The position numbers and the translations under genes are program-made. Shown in pieces: positions 1-10,500 of a stretch of 64,000 nt of DNA. Origin of the DNA: Protonemura montana (Eukaryota > Arthropoda > Insecta > Plecoptera > Nemouridae); NCBI GenBank assembly GCA_947568835.1, contig OX387602.1, positions 30,862,133 to 30,926,132 of the forward strand, read 5' to 3'. The stretch's first letter is position 1; each line of letters opens with the position of its first letter. The notes under the pieces were generated by a model. That model searched no databases. It saw only the letters and a program-made list of their open reading frames with translations, and was not told the DNA's origin.

Positions 1-215
1 GTTTCGTAACTTGTACCTGTTACTTCTACAAGGGTTAAAGCAGTCAAGTAAGGGAAAGAGGACTGCTTTTACCCTTGATAAAGTAACAGGTACAAGTTAC
101 GAAACGTCGGGAAATTTAGTTGTTCTTCACTTAGCATTCAAAACCCAATTGAAATAGTTTTTGTTAAAACTAGTGCTAAGTTTACATCAAGTAGACATGA
201 GTCTAAAAACGATAA
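1..215 (+). mobile_element. Retroelement 3'-end fragment with terminal hairpin
   Basis: One of four copies of a dispersed repeat in the window (others near 27140-27385, 33858-34021 minus and 52990-53222). All share the core around GTAACAGGTACAAGTTACGA and end near a 'gagtctaaaaac' tail. Positions 1-46 are an inverted copy of about 62-105, so this copy starts with a snap-back hairpin that the others lack. The phrase 'cgaaacgttggg' and a short conserved terminal reading frame recall 3' ends of Penelope-like or other non-LTR elements, but no reverse transcriptase is present, so the family is not established. Confidence 0.45.
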
Positions 216-460
216 TAAATAATAATTGTCTTTATTACAGTGAACAAAGTACATTTTTATAAAAAGTGTCATGTGAGTTCAGATAGAAATACAATTGTAT
301 CTATCCGTTGTTTAATGCTAAGAAATTCCTTAAAACTGTAGTAACAATTTTTTTTTAGGATTTCTTTCAATATGTCATTTCACACAAAACTTAAATTTTT
401 GTGGGCAAATTATAAAGAAACCACAGATCCTTTCAAGTCTTGGTCTTGTTTAAATTGCAG

Positions 461-3099
461 GACGTGCAAGCCTTGCTTGACTCGTGGCGAGATGAGCTGG
501 CCACCGTTACCCTCGTGTTCGTGAGGGCATCGCCCACTTTGAAGGCGTCGCTCTTTGGGGGGCGCCGCCCTGCTATTGGCCCGCGAGATCCTCGACTCCG
601 CCCTGTTCCGTTCCCCACGCGGCGAGCGACGCTGGCAGAGTGTCAGCGAGCTCTCGATCTCCTCGCTACCGTATCTGGGCACGGTTAGTTCCGAACCGTT
701 CTGTCGCAGAACCATTGAATGTGTTGGCGTTGAGTGTAGGTTATAGGTAGAGAAACAACGTCAATGTTACAGTCTCTGCGTGAAAGATGGCTGCCAAATG
801 ACTACCTTACCGACAAAAATGCAGAGTACCGGAACGTCACGTTAAGTGGAGCCACTGTCGTATGAAATTTAATTTCGATATTTCTCGTAGGTTAACTCGC
901 TTTTGAATATCGTTACGTGTATATCAATCGTTGAGGTAAACATTGATGGAGATTTTTTGAGCATGAAAAGTCACAAAAGCGAGTTAACCTACGAGAAATA
1001 TCGAAATTAAATTTCATACGACAGTGGCTCCACTTAACTTGATGTTCCGGTACTCTGCATTTTTGTCGGTAAGGTAGTCATTTTTCACACAGAGACTGTA
1101 ACATTGACGTTGAAACTCTACCTATAACCTACACTCAACAATCATACCCAATGATAGCTTAGTCTTTGAATGAGCACGGCAACTTTGACAGGTCGAACCC
1201 AGACATTCCAACTGTCGCTGGAAGCGCAGGCGGCTGCGGTGTGTGTGAAACCAACCACTCCGCGTACCAAAAACCGAGACGCGTCCAGAGAGCCGCGAGA
1301 TCGGCCGCCGCCGTTGCCGCTGCCAAACTCGTCAAGCTCTGAAGATGACTCAGGTGAGACTCAACATCAGGCAACTTCAAATATCATCTGTTCAATCAGG
1401 ATCGATATCAGGATCAGAAGCATTATCTAGTGGTCGCTAGATGATATGTACATTTGATAGCTAGCTATGAATAATTATCTTCAATTAAACAAGATGAGAA
1501 CATGACTTTGAAACAAATAATTAATGTATTCACTATTCAGTGAACAAATCAAAATGTATAGTTTTAATTTATATCTGATGTCACTTGGGTTGCTGTAGAT
1601 ATGCTTTTCAAAGTCAGGCGTGTGAATCAGCCACAATTTGCCCCAAAAGTTGGAAGTTAGATTCACTAAGTCCACCCTTGCCTTGCAGACCATGGTCCAG
1701 AGCTGCAGACGGAGTTGATGGACGTTGACTTCAATGTGCTGCGAGAGTTCCAGTGCAAACCTCGGCGCCAGCGCAAGCCGCGGAGGGGACGTCGCGCTGG
1801 CGGCAAGTCTGTGCAAGTGCCTGAACCTGCGCAGGATCCAGCGCAGGAACCTGAGCAGGATTCGGTGCTGACTGAGCCAGCGCCACTTGTGCAGGGAGGA
1901 GCGGAGCAGGATAACAGAATTGATGCTCAAGAAGGTAAACCATAAATTAAGCTTGCACAGATATTCCATCCTTATAAAGCAAAGACTGCCACAGATAAAG
2001 CTTGTACAGATATTCCATCCTTATGAAGCAAAGACTGCCACAGATAAAGCTTGCACAGATATTCCATCCTTATGAGGCAACGACTACCACAGATAAAGCT
2101 TGCACAGATATTCCATCCTTATGAGGCAAAGACTACCACAGATAAAGCTAGCACAGATATTCCATCCTTATGAGGCAACGACTACCACAGATAAAGCTAG
2201 CACAGATATCCCAGCCATACGGGGCAAATATAGCAGACATCTTCTAATGGATGGCGTTATTTTCAATCTAGTCATTTCTCACTCGCTTTGCTGACCTTCA
2301 AAACTCCTCCGTGTTTTACAAGCATAACCCGAACCACCTGTACTTTGTTACGTTCTTTGGTTATATCGTTATATTGACAGGGAACGAGGCCGTACGCTCC
2401 GAGCACAGAGCTGCCTTGCGCAGGCTGCGCAGGGATCGCCTGCGCGAACGCCGAGCGGAGGAGGATCGCCAGCGCCAGGAGCTGGAAGAGCGCCAGCGAT
2501 TTCATCAGCTGTCTGACCGCGAGAAGGTGGGAACCACATTCAAACCCAATTGATTGATTTATGGTGTTTAACAACGCACTGTTTTGACATCTGGCCATGC
2601 GGCACTGGTCTAATGGCGTCGGTGAATGAGTGGATGATGATGAGGCTGATAATGAACCTAACCTAGCCAAGAAGGGAAGAGGGGAAACCCTGTGCCGGCT
2701 TGTAGCCTACACTTGTCGAAGAGCACTAAGGGGACCACCGGCTTAACGTCCCTTCCGAAGGATGATGCAACTCGAACAACAGGATTCCTCCACAAATTCA
2801 TGCTGTCCAGAGTACTCAATTTCTTTGAAAGTTTAGTTTGTTTTTAAAAGCAGTCATTGAGTCTTCATGAAACTGTATTTGAATCAAACGAGTCCTGCCC
2901 AGGCAGCTTACAACTCTTGCTTTGTCCACAGAGAGCGTTGGCTGCAGAACGGCGTTTTGTTAGTGCAGGGATCTCGGCTCCGCTGGCTCGGTGTCATCTC
3001 TGTGCGGTCGACATGACTGGACAGGTGCCGTTCTGCTACCTGGACATGCGATTCTGCAGCGTGCCCTGTCTGCAAGCGCATCGTCGTGCGACTACTTAG
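461..3099 (+). CDS. ANKZF1: ANKZF1/VMS1 homologue, 3' part (gene enters from the left)
   Basis: Tail of the Vms1/ANKZF1 peptidyl-tRNA hydrolase, which releases stalled nascent chains on 60S ribosomes and binds p97/VCP. Exons 461-683, 1192-1353, 1689-1934, 2381-2526 and 2932-3099 have GT-AG borders and consistent phases (1,1,1,0) and encode 314 residues to a TAG stop. The first exon is the end of the VLRF1 domain, with DPRLRPVPFPTRRAT, very close to the vertebrate protein. The catalytic glutamine region would lie upstream of the window. Exon 3 is basic, then Pro/Glu/Gln-rich. Exon 4 is an Arg/Glu-rich helix covering the VCP-interacting region. The last exons carry the LSDREKRALAAERR signature and a C-x2-C...C-x3-C treble-clef finger (CHLC, FCSVPC). 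The ankyrin repeats expected between the basic stretch and the helix are absent. The border of exon 2 (acceptor at 1191) is the least certain. Confidence 0.88.
727..1140. mobile_element. Foldback (palindromic) MITE in ANKZF1 intron
   Basis: Two arms of roughly 170 bp form a near-perfect inverted repeat around a short centre at about 900-980. The left end reads gttgagtgtaggttatagg and the right end is its complement. The arms carry the same words in opposite order ('actctgcatttttgtcgg', 'ctccacttaa', 'catacgacagt'). No transposase is seen, so it is non-autonomous. It sits in the intron between the first two visible ANKZF1 exons. The core is shared with the large foldback element at 44658-46013. 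Confidence 0.85.
1946..2217 (+). repeat. 49-bp minisatellite (about 5.5 units)
   Basis: Tandem units built on 'gcacagatattccatcctt' with unit length 49 bp fill most of the 446-bp ANKZF1 intron at 1935-2380. Units differ at a few positions (tta/tga, aag/agg, tgcc/tacc). The same minisatellite occurs inverted at about 47190-47480, in an intron of the Ras-like gene. Confidence 0.9.
2550..2815 (-). mobile_element. SINE body (5S-headed family), head missing
   Basis: The body starts at the 'gtgtttaacaacgcact' end and contains the 'ggcttaacgtcccttccgaag' segment and the 'aggattcctccacaaattc' segment shared with the copies at 4321, 26583, 40475 and 43546. The 5S-derived head is absent. It lies in the intron between the last two ANKZF1 exons. 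The orientation is taken from copies that keep the head. Confidence 0.75.
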
Positions 3100-3378
3100 C
3101 ACAATTGCCGTTCATGTTTTGTTAAATGCGTTTGGGCAGCGATATGGTGAGGAATGCGATGATGAAGGTATAAAAACATTATTTATATATTGTTTAATTT
3201 ATTTGATTTCTCTTCCGTACCAACAAACCTATGCCGAACTTAAACCTGGTCGTGTTTCCTTTCTTTGCTCTGGTTCCTTAACTTATGGCCCACTGCCCTG
3301 GGTTCGTAAGTGCAATAGGCTGTACATTTTATTATTAAACACACTACATATACACTAAAATCGTCTCAAGTAGCCAGT

Positions 3379-3460
3379 GTCCAGATAGCTCAATGGTTCA
3401 GAGCAACACCCGCGATAGGTGGAGATCGGGGTTCGAGTCCGCGTTTGGGCATCAATTTTT
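3379..3460 (+). repeat. tRNA-derived element with cloverleaf-like fold
   Basis: A 72-nt stretch (3379-3450) folds roughly like a tRNA: a 7-bp acceptor stem with two or three G-U pairs, D arm with A box TAGCTCAATGGTTCAGAG, and T arm with B box GGTTCGAGTCC. A TTTTT run at 3456-3460 could stop Pol III. The anticodon loop lacks U33 and the T stem has a mismatch, so it is probably not a working tRNA. The central words (cccgcgat.ggtggagatcgggg) recur at 35073-35148, which marks it as a repeat family. Confidence 0.55.
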
Positions 3461-4097
3461 GAGACGGTTATAGGGTGTATATTTCGTTCATCTTATTTCC
3501 AAGCGGTAATGCCCTGTTGTTGATTATAATATGAATGTGCTATTGCCTAATTGGTGCTGAGACCCTACCTATTAGTTTTTTCAGGTTAACATAGCTAGGA
3601 GGTCAGCTATGGCCTGTGCTTATTTGAAGTTACGAGTTGGTCATTTTGACATCTTGAGAGTCGAGTCAACCTCTTGGACTTTTCACAAAGAATGCTGCAA
3701 ATTGGCTCCACTCTTAAAAAATCTCGATTATTTTTGGCTATCGTGTGCCCATCAATGAGCGCTATTATGGTTGATCTCTTAGTAATGAATCCGTGAAGGA
3801 CTTTATTTCTTACTCCAAACCCATTAGGAAAGTCCACAAGCCTCACTGGAAATGATGTCAAAGGAAATAACAATTATAAAAGGACTGGGAGTCTTTAGAC
3901 TGTCTTTAGACTGTCTTTAGACTTTTCTATAGTCTTTAGACTGGGAGTCTTGTTGGTGAAGAAAGCACAATGTGAGTAATTTAAAAATGCTTATTTTAAT
4001 GAGATTTGTACCAATAAGAAGACGTTATGAGCTGCTGATTTGTAGATATTGGGGCGCGAATTGTTTGTTGTAAGAAATGCAGGCCTCCAGATGGCTT
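3461..4097. other. Intergenic spacer
   Basis: AT-rich sequence between ANKZF1 and the secreted-peptide gene. The only structure seen is a short run of 'gtctttagact' repeats at about 3890-3945. I see no exon. Confidence 0.5.
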
Positions 4098-5742
4098 CTA
4101 CTTGTCCCACGGGATCTCTTCCCCTTCCTCCTCGCCCAAGTCAGAGTGGTCCTCTATGGCGTACTGCAAACATAAAGAACACAAGTCAACACCAGCCAGG
4201 TCTGCCGGCCAGCTCGGGTCATTCCATGCACGACAATCTCCACCGCACAGGTTCAAGTGCTGGAAACACAGGTGCACGTAAAATCACCAAAGTTGAGCAA
4301 CACTGCGCTGGGCCCAATATTTGATAGATTTATTTGTGGTGTTTAACGACGCACTGTTTTGACATCTGGCCATGCGGTACTGGTCTAATGGCGTCGGTGA
4401 ATGAGTGGATGATGGTGAACCTAAACTAGCCTGTAAGGGAAGAGGGGAAAACCGGTGCCGGCACGTAGCCTGCTCCTGTCGAAGAGCACCAAGGGGACCA
4501 ACGGCTTAACGTCCCTTCCGAAGGACGGTACAACGCGAACAGCAGGATTCCTCCACAAATCCATGCTGTCGAGAGGTTGATAAGCAAGGCGAGTGAAGTT
4601 GCTGTACTAACTTTCATCCCTCAAACCTCTCTCCCGAACAGAACTGGTCATGTGTATGATGGTCACCCATCCAATACCTGACCCAGCGCAGTGTTGCTTA
4701 ACTTTCATCCCTCCAACCTCTCTCCCAAACAGAACTGGTCATGTGTATGATGGTCACCCATCCAATACCTGACTCAGCGCAGTGTTGCTTAACTTAAGTG
4801 ATCTTACGAGAACCGGTGTTTCCAACACGCCAAACCGTTTGGATATCGGAAGGGTGACTAACCTACTCATCGACCAGTTCTGTTCTGGAGAGAGGTTGGA
4901 GGGATGAAAGTTAGTACAGCAACTTCACTCGCCGTGCTTATCAACCTCTCGACAGCATGGATTTGTGGAGGAATCCTGCTGCTCGAGTTGTACCATCCTT
5001 CGAAAAGGACCAAAAGCCAGTGGCTTTTCGTCAGGAGTAGGCTACGAGTATCCTCGCCGTTACCCACTCATGCATCGACATTAGGGGCCACAGGGGCCAT
5101 TGTCGAAGCAGTGCGTCGTTAAACAGACTCAATGGTCCACGCTCCCATCACAACGCGAGTCTTGCAGTGTGGCGCTTACCTCGGGGTTCGCGTCAACGAC
5201 CTTTTCCGGAGGGTAGTAGACGTCCGCGGCGTTCTTTGCCTGGGCTTGTGGCAGGCAACTCGACTCTGGAATTACGACGATATTAGCATCCGTGTGTGAC
5301 CCACTCTACCTGGCCGTGGCACTACACATGTTGCAGTGGCTGGAGGGCATGCGCCTGCTACTGGTCTTGCCACCAGCTCGCACAAACCAGAGACCCATCG
5401 GCCGTCCTGTCCCCTCAATTCACTTTCTCCGGCGCTGGTCTGCTTGCAATCCATCACGCACAATCGCACGGCCACGCCGGACTGACCTGATTCAATGCCA
5501 ATGTATGATACATCAAAGAAGCAAGTTAACTAATCTCCGATGCACCAAAGCAGACACTTTCTCCTCGTTCTAAAGTGTTAGAAACATTGCTTTGTACTGG
5601 GACGACTTCCAACCATCGAGCTATTCCAACAGGGAGGTCTGAAACCATTAACAAAGTGTCTGGACCTGGTCGTGAACTCACCTGTCGCCAACAACGCCAG
5701 CACCAGCGCCAGCGCCAACACGATGCAGGAGGAGGTCTTCAT
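4098..5742 (-). CDS. Small secreted acidic peptide precursor (70 aa), unrecognised
   Basis: Three exons on the minus strand: 5742-5682, 5265-5180 and 4163-4098. Borders are GT-AG, phases 1 and 0 match, and the frame ends in TAG. The ATG opens a textbook signal peptide (MKTSSCIVLALALVLALLAT). The mature part is about 50 residues, with one Cys, the run DVYYPPEKVVDANPEYAIED, then a Glu-rich stretch ending EEIPWDK. There are no dibasic cleavage sites and no transmembrane segment, so it looks like a secreted peptide or small protein rather than a multi-peptide prohormone. I know no family with this sequence. Intron 2 holds two head-to-head SINEs. It is divergent from the Ly6-like gene, and a TATA-like box lies about 75 bp upstream of the ATG. 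Support is structural only. Confidence 0.62.
4321..4866 (-). mobile_element. 5S-rRNA-headed SINE
   Basis: The body runs from 'gtgtttaacgacgcactg' near 4340 through the 'ggcttaacgtcccttccg' segment. It is followed on the right by complemented 5S-like pieces ('tccaatacctgacccagcgc', 'aaccggtgtttccaacacgc'). The 5S internal-promoter half is present at least twice (about 4655-4700 and 4750-4800), so the head is internally duplicated. It lies in intron 2 of the secreted-peptide gene. Confidence 0.75.
4867..5122 (+). mobile_element. SINE copy in opposite orientation, head to head with previous
   Basis: Starts near 'accagttctgttctgg', runs through 'gatgaaagttagtacagcaa' and ends with 'gtgcgtcgttaaac', the complement of the body end in the neighbouring copy. 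It lacks the 5S head. With 4321-4866 it forms an inverted pair inside one intron. Confidence 0.7.
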
Positions 5743-5814
5743 GGCGTCGCGGAATGAGAAGAAGGTGTTGCGTCGATGTCACGGCTGCGTGTGACTCGAT
5801 GCTCGCATGCGGCG

Positions 5815-5828
5815 CGGTATATAAAGGA
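5815..5828 (-). promoter_or_regulatory. TATA-like box, probably of the secreted-peptide gene
   Basis: TATATAAA on the plus strand (5818-5825) reads TTTATATA on the minus strand, 76 bp before the ATG of the minus-strand peptide gene. That would allow a start site near 5790 and a ~50-nt leader. As a plus-strand TATA box it would be about 410 bp from the Ly6-like ATG, which fits less well. Confidence 0.35.
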
Positions 5829-6235
5829 GCCCCGCATACGAGTGAGATTACACCCGACGAATCGCCGCGCCGTTACGGGGTTCCGGGTAACAGGGAAGTC
5901 GATACCATCCTCAGATAGGCATTTCTGCCAAAATGCCCCAAATGTAGATATCACTGTTGTAGAACACAGGCGCCTCCCTGTTCTACTCCAAGCGTCCCAC
6001 GGCCCCACGCCCTGTCGGGTTTTTATCACATCCGCTGCGCCCACGCGTTGCTATCAAACTCCTATACTGATGAGATAAGATAAAGTTCTGATACGCAACT
6101 GAATTCGTTCGTCAGTATGCGCTTATCAGATTAGAGCGATATCCGCTAGGCGTCGATATCGAACGCGCACAGAGAGGACAGAGTTTCGTGTCTGCAGCAG
6201 TGTTTCGACGTCTCCATCTTGCCGTGTCTTCCGAC

Positions 6236-7075
6236 ATGAAGTCGCTGGCCAGTCTAGGACTGACCCTTCTCGCCTTGTGCGCCGTCACCGACCAGGCAAA
6301 TGGTTCGTGTAACTCGATTCTCTTATAGATTGCGGTCTTTGTGCTTTGCGCCCCTGGGAGATAATGGCGAATGCCTGGAGGTCATTACTAGCACGTGATT
6401 CAGACGTGACGTGACTTGTGCCCACAGGACTCAAGTGCTACCAGTGCTCCAGCTACGGGACGGTGGACACCCGCTGCGAAAAGGCCCCGGCGTCGGTCCC
6501 CGGCTTGCCCATCATCACGTGCGCGCTCAAGTACTGCACGATTCGGCGCGTGGAGTATCTCGACCCTGCAGGTGACCGCCCCCGTCCTATCACTGTCAAA
6601 GCCCTATCCAGCTGCCTTGCCCTATGTCTACTTGTCTTTGTCCTATACGACAGCCAAGAAGCTGATGTTTCAGACAGCGGTGATCCTGTCCGGGTTGCCA
6701 TGACTCCAGGTGTATGTGCCTTTCCTTCTGACGGGCCAGTGTTGTCACCCATTATATCTTGCAGGAACTTTGAGCTCGTTCTTCCGTGGCTGTGAGGAGC
6801 GTCCGCTTTACACCAACAAGGTGGTAACGAGCAACAACTTCGTCACCTCCTACCGCGCATGCCAAGAAGATCTCTGCAACTCCAACAACGGCACCATCTC
6901 CACGGACTCGGGCAGTGGCGGCGGCGGCTGGCTAGACAACGGCCAGTGGGGTGACATCGGTGGCGGCGTCGTAATGGCACCCGGTCTAGGGGCGGCTGGG
7001 ACGGCCACACACAACGTGGTCCTCCTCCTCATGGGGGCGCTAGGGGCGCTCGTTCTGGCGCGCAGGGCGGGCTAA
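6236..7075 (+). CDS. Ly6/uPAR-like GPI-anchored protein (quiver/sleepless type)
   Basis: Three exons (6236-6302, 6428-6571, 6765-7075), all phase-1 junctions, 173 residues ending in TAA. The protein has an N-terminal signal peptide (MKSLASLGLTLLALCAV), then a three-finger domain opening with LKCYQC and closing with the diagnostic CQEDLCN. Eight cysteines are visible in the domain. A Gly/Ser-rich spacer follows, then a hydrophobic tail (VVLLLMGALGALVLARRAG) of the kind removed on GPI attachment. Exon 1 encodes only the leader, the usual arrangement in this family. Members act at the cell surface, for example quiver/sleepless on K+ channels in flies. The exact ligand cannot be inferred. The first donor (gttcgt) is weak but keeps the phase. 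Confidence 0.86.
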
Positions 7076-7541
7076 GGCAGCTGGCTTGCGAAACGATGAC
7101 ATTACGCGCTGATTGGTGCACGTTGATTGAAGTCACGGTTGCTTCACCGCGATGATAATGTGTGCCGTGTTTGACTCGACAAGTGATGAATAATTGATAG
7201 TGCGAGGAAATGCCGTGCGCGACTAAAAAACGGAAGTCGGCAGCGAAATACTTAATCAGCCACTAAAAACCTTACTTTAATGATATCCGAGCTAATCTAC
7301 AATACATTGCAATATTAAACTGGAACTAGATAAATACTCTTTCTCTATTTAAAAAACACTCGAATCGACTTATAAGTTTGTATTATATTAAAAATATTTG
7401 TGCCAGTCTATAATTTTACCAACTCCCCCTGACCCACGATGACAGCTCAATATCCCTGCACCCTCAACACCGTGACTGGCTGTAGATGGTACCGGTCGAT
7501 GATATGCTACCATCCTGCAAGACTTTGCCCCAGTAAGTGAC
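7076..7541. other. Convergent intergenic spacer
   Basis: AT-rich 3' flank shared by the Ly6-like gene (+) and the four-TM gene (-). No exon or repeat is recognised. Confidence 0.5.
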
Positions 7542-10500
7542 TCAGTAAGCCGGCCGGGGCAGCGCCAGCTTGCTGCGGTAGTTTGTACGATAGTCTGCCC
7601 GGAAGTCGGTCATCTGCAGTCCCAACTGTTGCTTCCACGGCATGGGCTTGATGTTGGTCGCGATCAACGCCCTCTCGCCGTCGGACCTCTGCACCTCGCG
7701 CACCATCTGACAGAAGCTCACTGTGCAGAACCACATGTAGAAGAGGTACACTGAAACCAAGAGTGCGGGACACGGGTCTCTCAGGGGCTGGAATCGCGTG
7801 TGACAGCTTTGGGAAGTGCTAGCACATCTGGTAAGGTAGGTGGTGGTGTCAGCCCGTTTAGGTAATGTTGTTGGTTTCTCCTTAACCAACAAATGGGCAA
7901 CAATAATATTTTACTCTTGGATGGTTATATTTCCCCCTCGTTAGTATGTTGGGCTCATTAAGGGACCAGAAGGGAGTTGCAATCTCCCTTATAGCTTCTG
8001 GAACTTGAACCAAGTAACGCACTGGAAGAAAAGCCTTGAAATTAATACGCAAGAAACATTCCACTAAACGTGCTTAACACACAAAAAATATCCATTCGAG
8101 AAAATCCCTCTTTTTTTCACAAGTCTTTCATAACTTGCCCTCCCGCCCCTCCAAGCCGTTGGCTCACAAAGGACGAAGCCACCGATGATCGTGGCGCCGA
8201 TGATCGCCCCGAGGTCCAGGATGTTCTCCTTGACGATCATGACGACCACGATGAACACGCCGGTGGTGAACGCAAGACGAGCTAGGTCGAGGCCGACATA
8301 GGGCAACGCTAGTTGCCAGTTGCACTGCGACATGAGACAGAGAGGGATCTCGTCAGTCAGGCTAAGGGGAGGCGTTGGACTATCTTGCAGCAGGCGACGT
8401 AACTACCTTGAATGCTGCGACGATCAGGAGCAAGCACGAGAGAGTGTACGCCCCCATCAAGACCGTAGCCGTCGTCGATGCTCCCCCGGGATCTGTGAAC
8501 GGTGTCGTGGGGTATTTATGTACAAAACCTAATCATATCTAGAATGCTCATTGCTGGAAGCAGAGAGCTAGAGGAGATTGATATTGTCATTGTTATTGTT
8601 TTGAACTCGTATAGGTTTCGTGACATCATTGGGTCTAAACAGCCGAGACACCCGATGATGAAGTGGTTACCTGCATGAACAGGTAACAGGTAATACCAAG
8701 GCCAGCACGGTACGTTCAGAGTGCAAGCCACACGTCAATAAATTGCTACAAAGAAATAGATTTCAATCAGGAAAATACTGGGAAATATGCAATCGCAAAA
8801 ATCGCACATGAGCAGGTGGATTCGTATCGCTAGATTATTATGTAGTGTTTTCTACTTGGATGGTCCCGAGTGGCAAGTAAAAAAACTGCGGCCTCGCGAC
8901 AGCCGATCGGCGAAACGATCAGTTTATGTCGCTGCCAATCCGTGGATATTGTGCAAAAAGGTGCACGCAACCCCCTCTCCCTCGCCCCAGCTCTAATGCG
9001 AATGTCGCAACGCGACGTTACAATATCCTACGTGCGTGACGGCAAAAACCAACATGACAGTCACGTCACAGCTTGTCAACGATTGACATTGACATAGGCA
9101 ACGGGGGGCGAGCACTGGGTCACTTTGACACGAGCAGAAATTGACACGCAGCTCGAATGCCATGCTGACTTGTTTAAAGTTGTTTGGACAAGACGATTTG
9201 TCTTATCACTGGAACGTACGTTGCCAATCTGAATCATATCCCCAGTGCCATGCTGTGAACCTCCTTTCCATGTTATCCCTCAAGATGGAAAGTGAACCCT
9301 TATGCCTCACAAACCGGTAGGGATCCGAAGCGTACCTTTCTTTACAGCCTCCAGCAGGTCCCCGACGAAGAGGAGCTCGTAGTCATCGTGCACCCACCCA
9401 ATGAGTGACGTGACGGCCTGGGGATGGCTGACGGCGAGACAACAAACCACAAGCCCCCCGATGGCCTGCACCTGTCAACCGGCAAGTGGTCAGAGAAACA
9501 TCATTGAGACGCGCTCAAAGGCATGGCCAGGTAAAGAATGGGTAGAGCCGTAGAGTCTATGCTAAGTTTTCTGGACCTTCTTTGGATATACATCATGATC
9601 GCAGCAGTTGTTGGGGGTACTAGAGGGTGGCTATTGCTGGATTTAGTGGCACACCAGGCAATTTCATGAGATGCGTTACCGACTCGCCTCAGGCTGTCGG
9701 AAAATGCGGTATTTGTGAGCCTGTCGACTGGCTAGCCATTGCCAGGTTGCAAGTACAGCGATTGTAAAATGATAATTTTGACGTTGAAATGGCAGATTCA
9801 AATAAAAATGTTACGCCAATCCAACATAAAAAGACTGTTCTGCTATTTCCAATGCCGATCGGTACCTTTCTCATAGCCAGGCGAGATCGAGCTACACGAC
9901 CACAGAACTGTGAGTACCACCCACATTTGTAACAATATCTTGCATATCGCGCCAAAACACTTGCTTGACAACACCGGTCTAGCGCACAAAGAAATCGGTG
10001 CTAATCAAATTATTTCTGATACTTTTAAACAAATGTAGCACGTCGTAAAGAGATAAAAAAAATCATCGAGCAGACGGGATTCGAACGCGGGCCTTGCCAC
10101 ACTGCATTATGATACTCTACCGGCTCGACTACGAGAGCGGATGATTGTTCACGAAGAAAATTTAAATTGTAAAACATTGAAGGAGAGAGGTATGTTCGGT
10201 TACTTCGGGTCAATATTAGCAGTTAGGTAGGTTTATTTCCTGCCATAGAAGCATGTGGTGAAACGTAGCTCTGTGGTGAGCGCTGTGCTTCGTATTGAGA
10301 AGGTTCTGCGTTCGGTTCCCGTCCAAGTAGCTTTTTGTTTCTTACCATCGAGTTAGATAACAAATGAGCAAAAAGGAAAAATTATTACAAGTCCAGAGTG
10401 TAGTACTAATTTCTGCCGACAGGTGGCTCTGATGCTAGTTTTGTACTTAACACTAGTTCCCATGTTCCAATATACTTGGTGCTAGACTTAGGAGCCGCAC

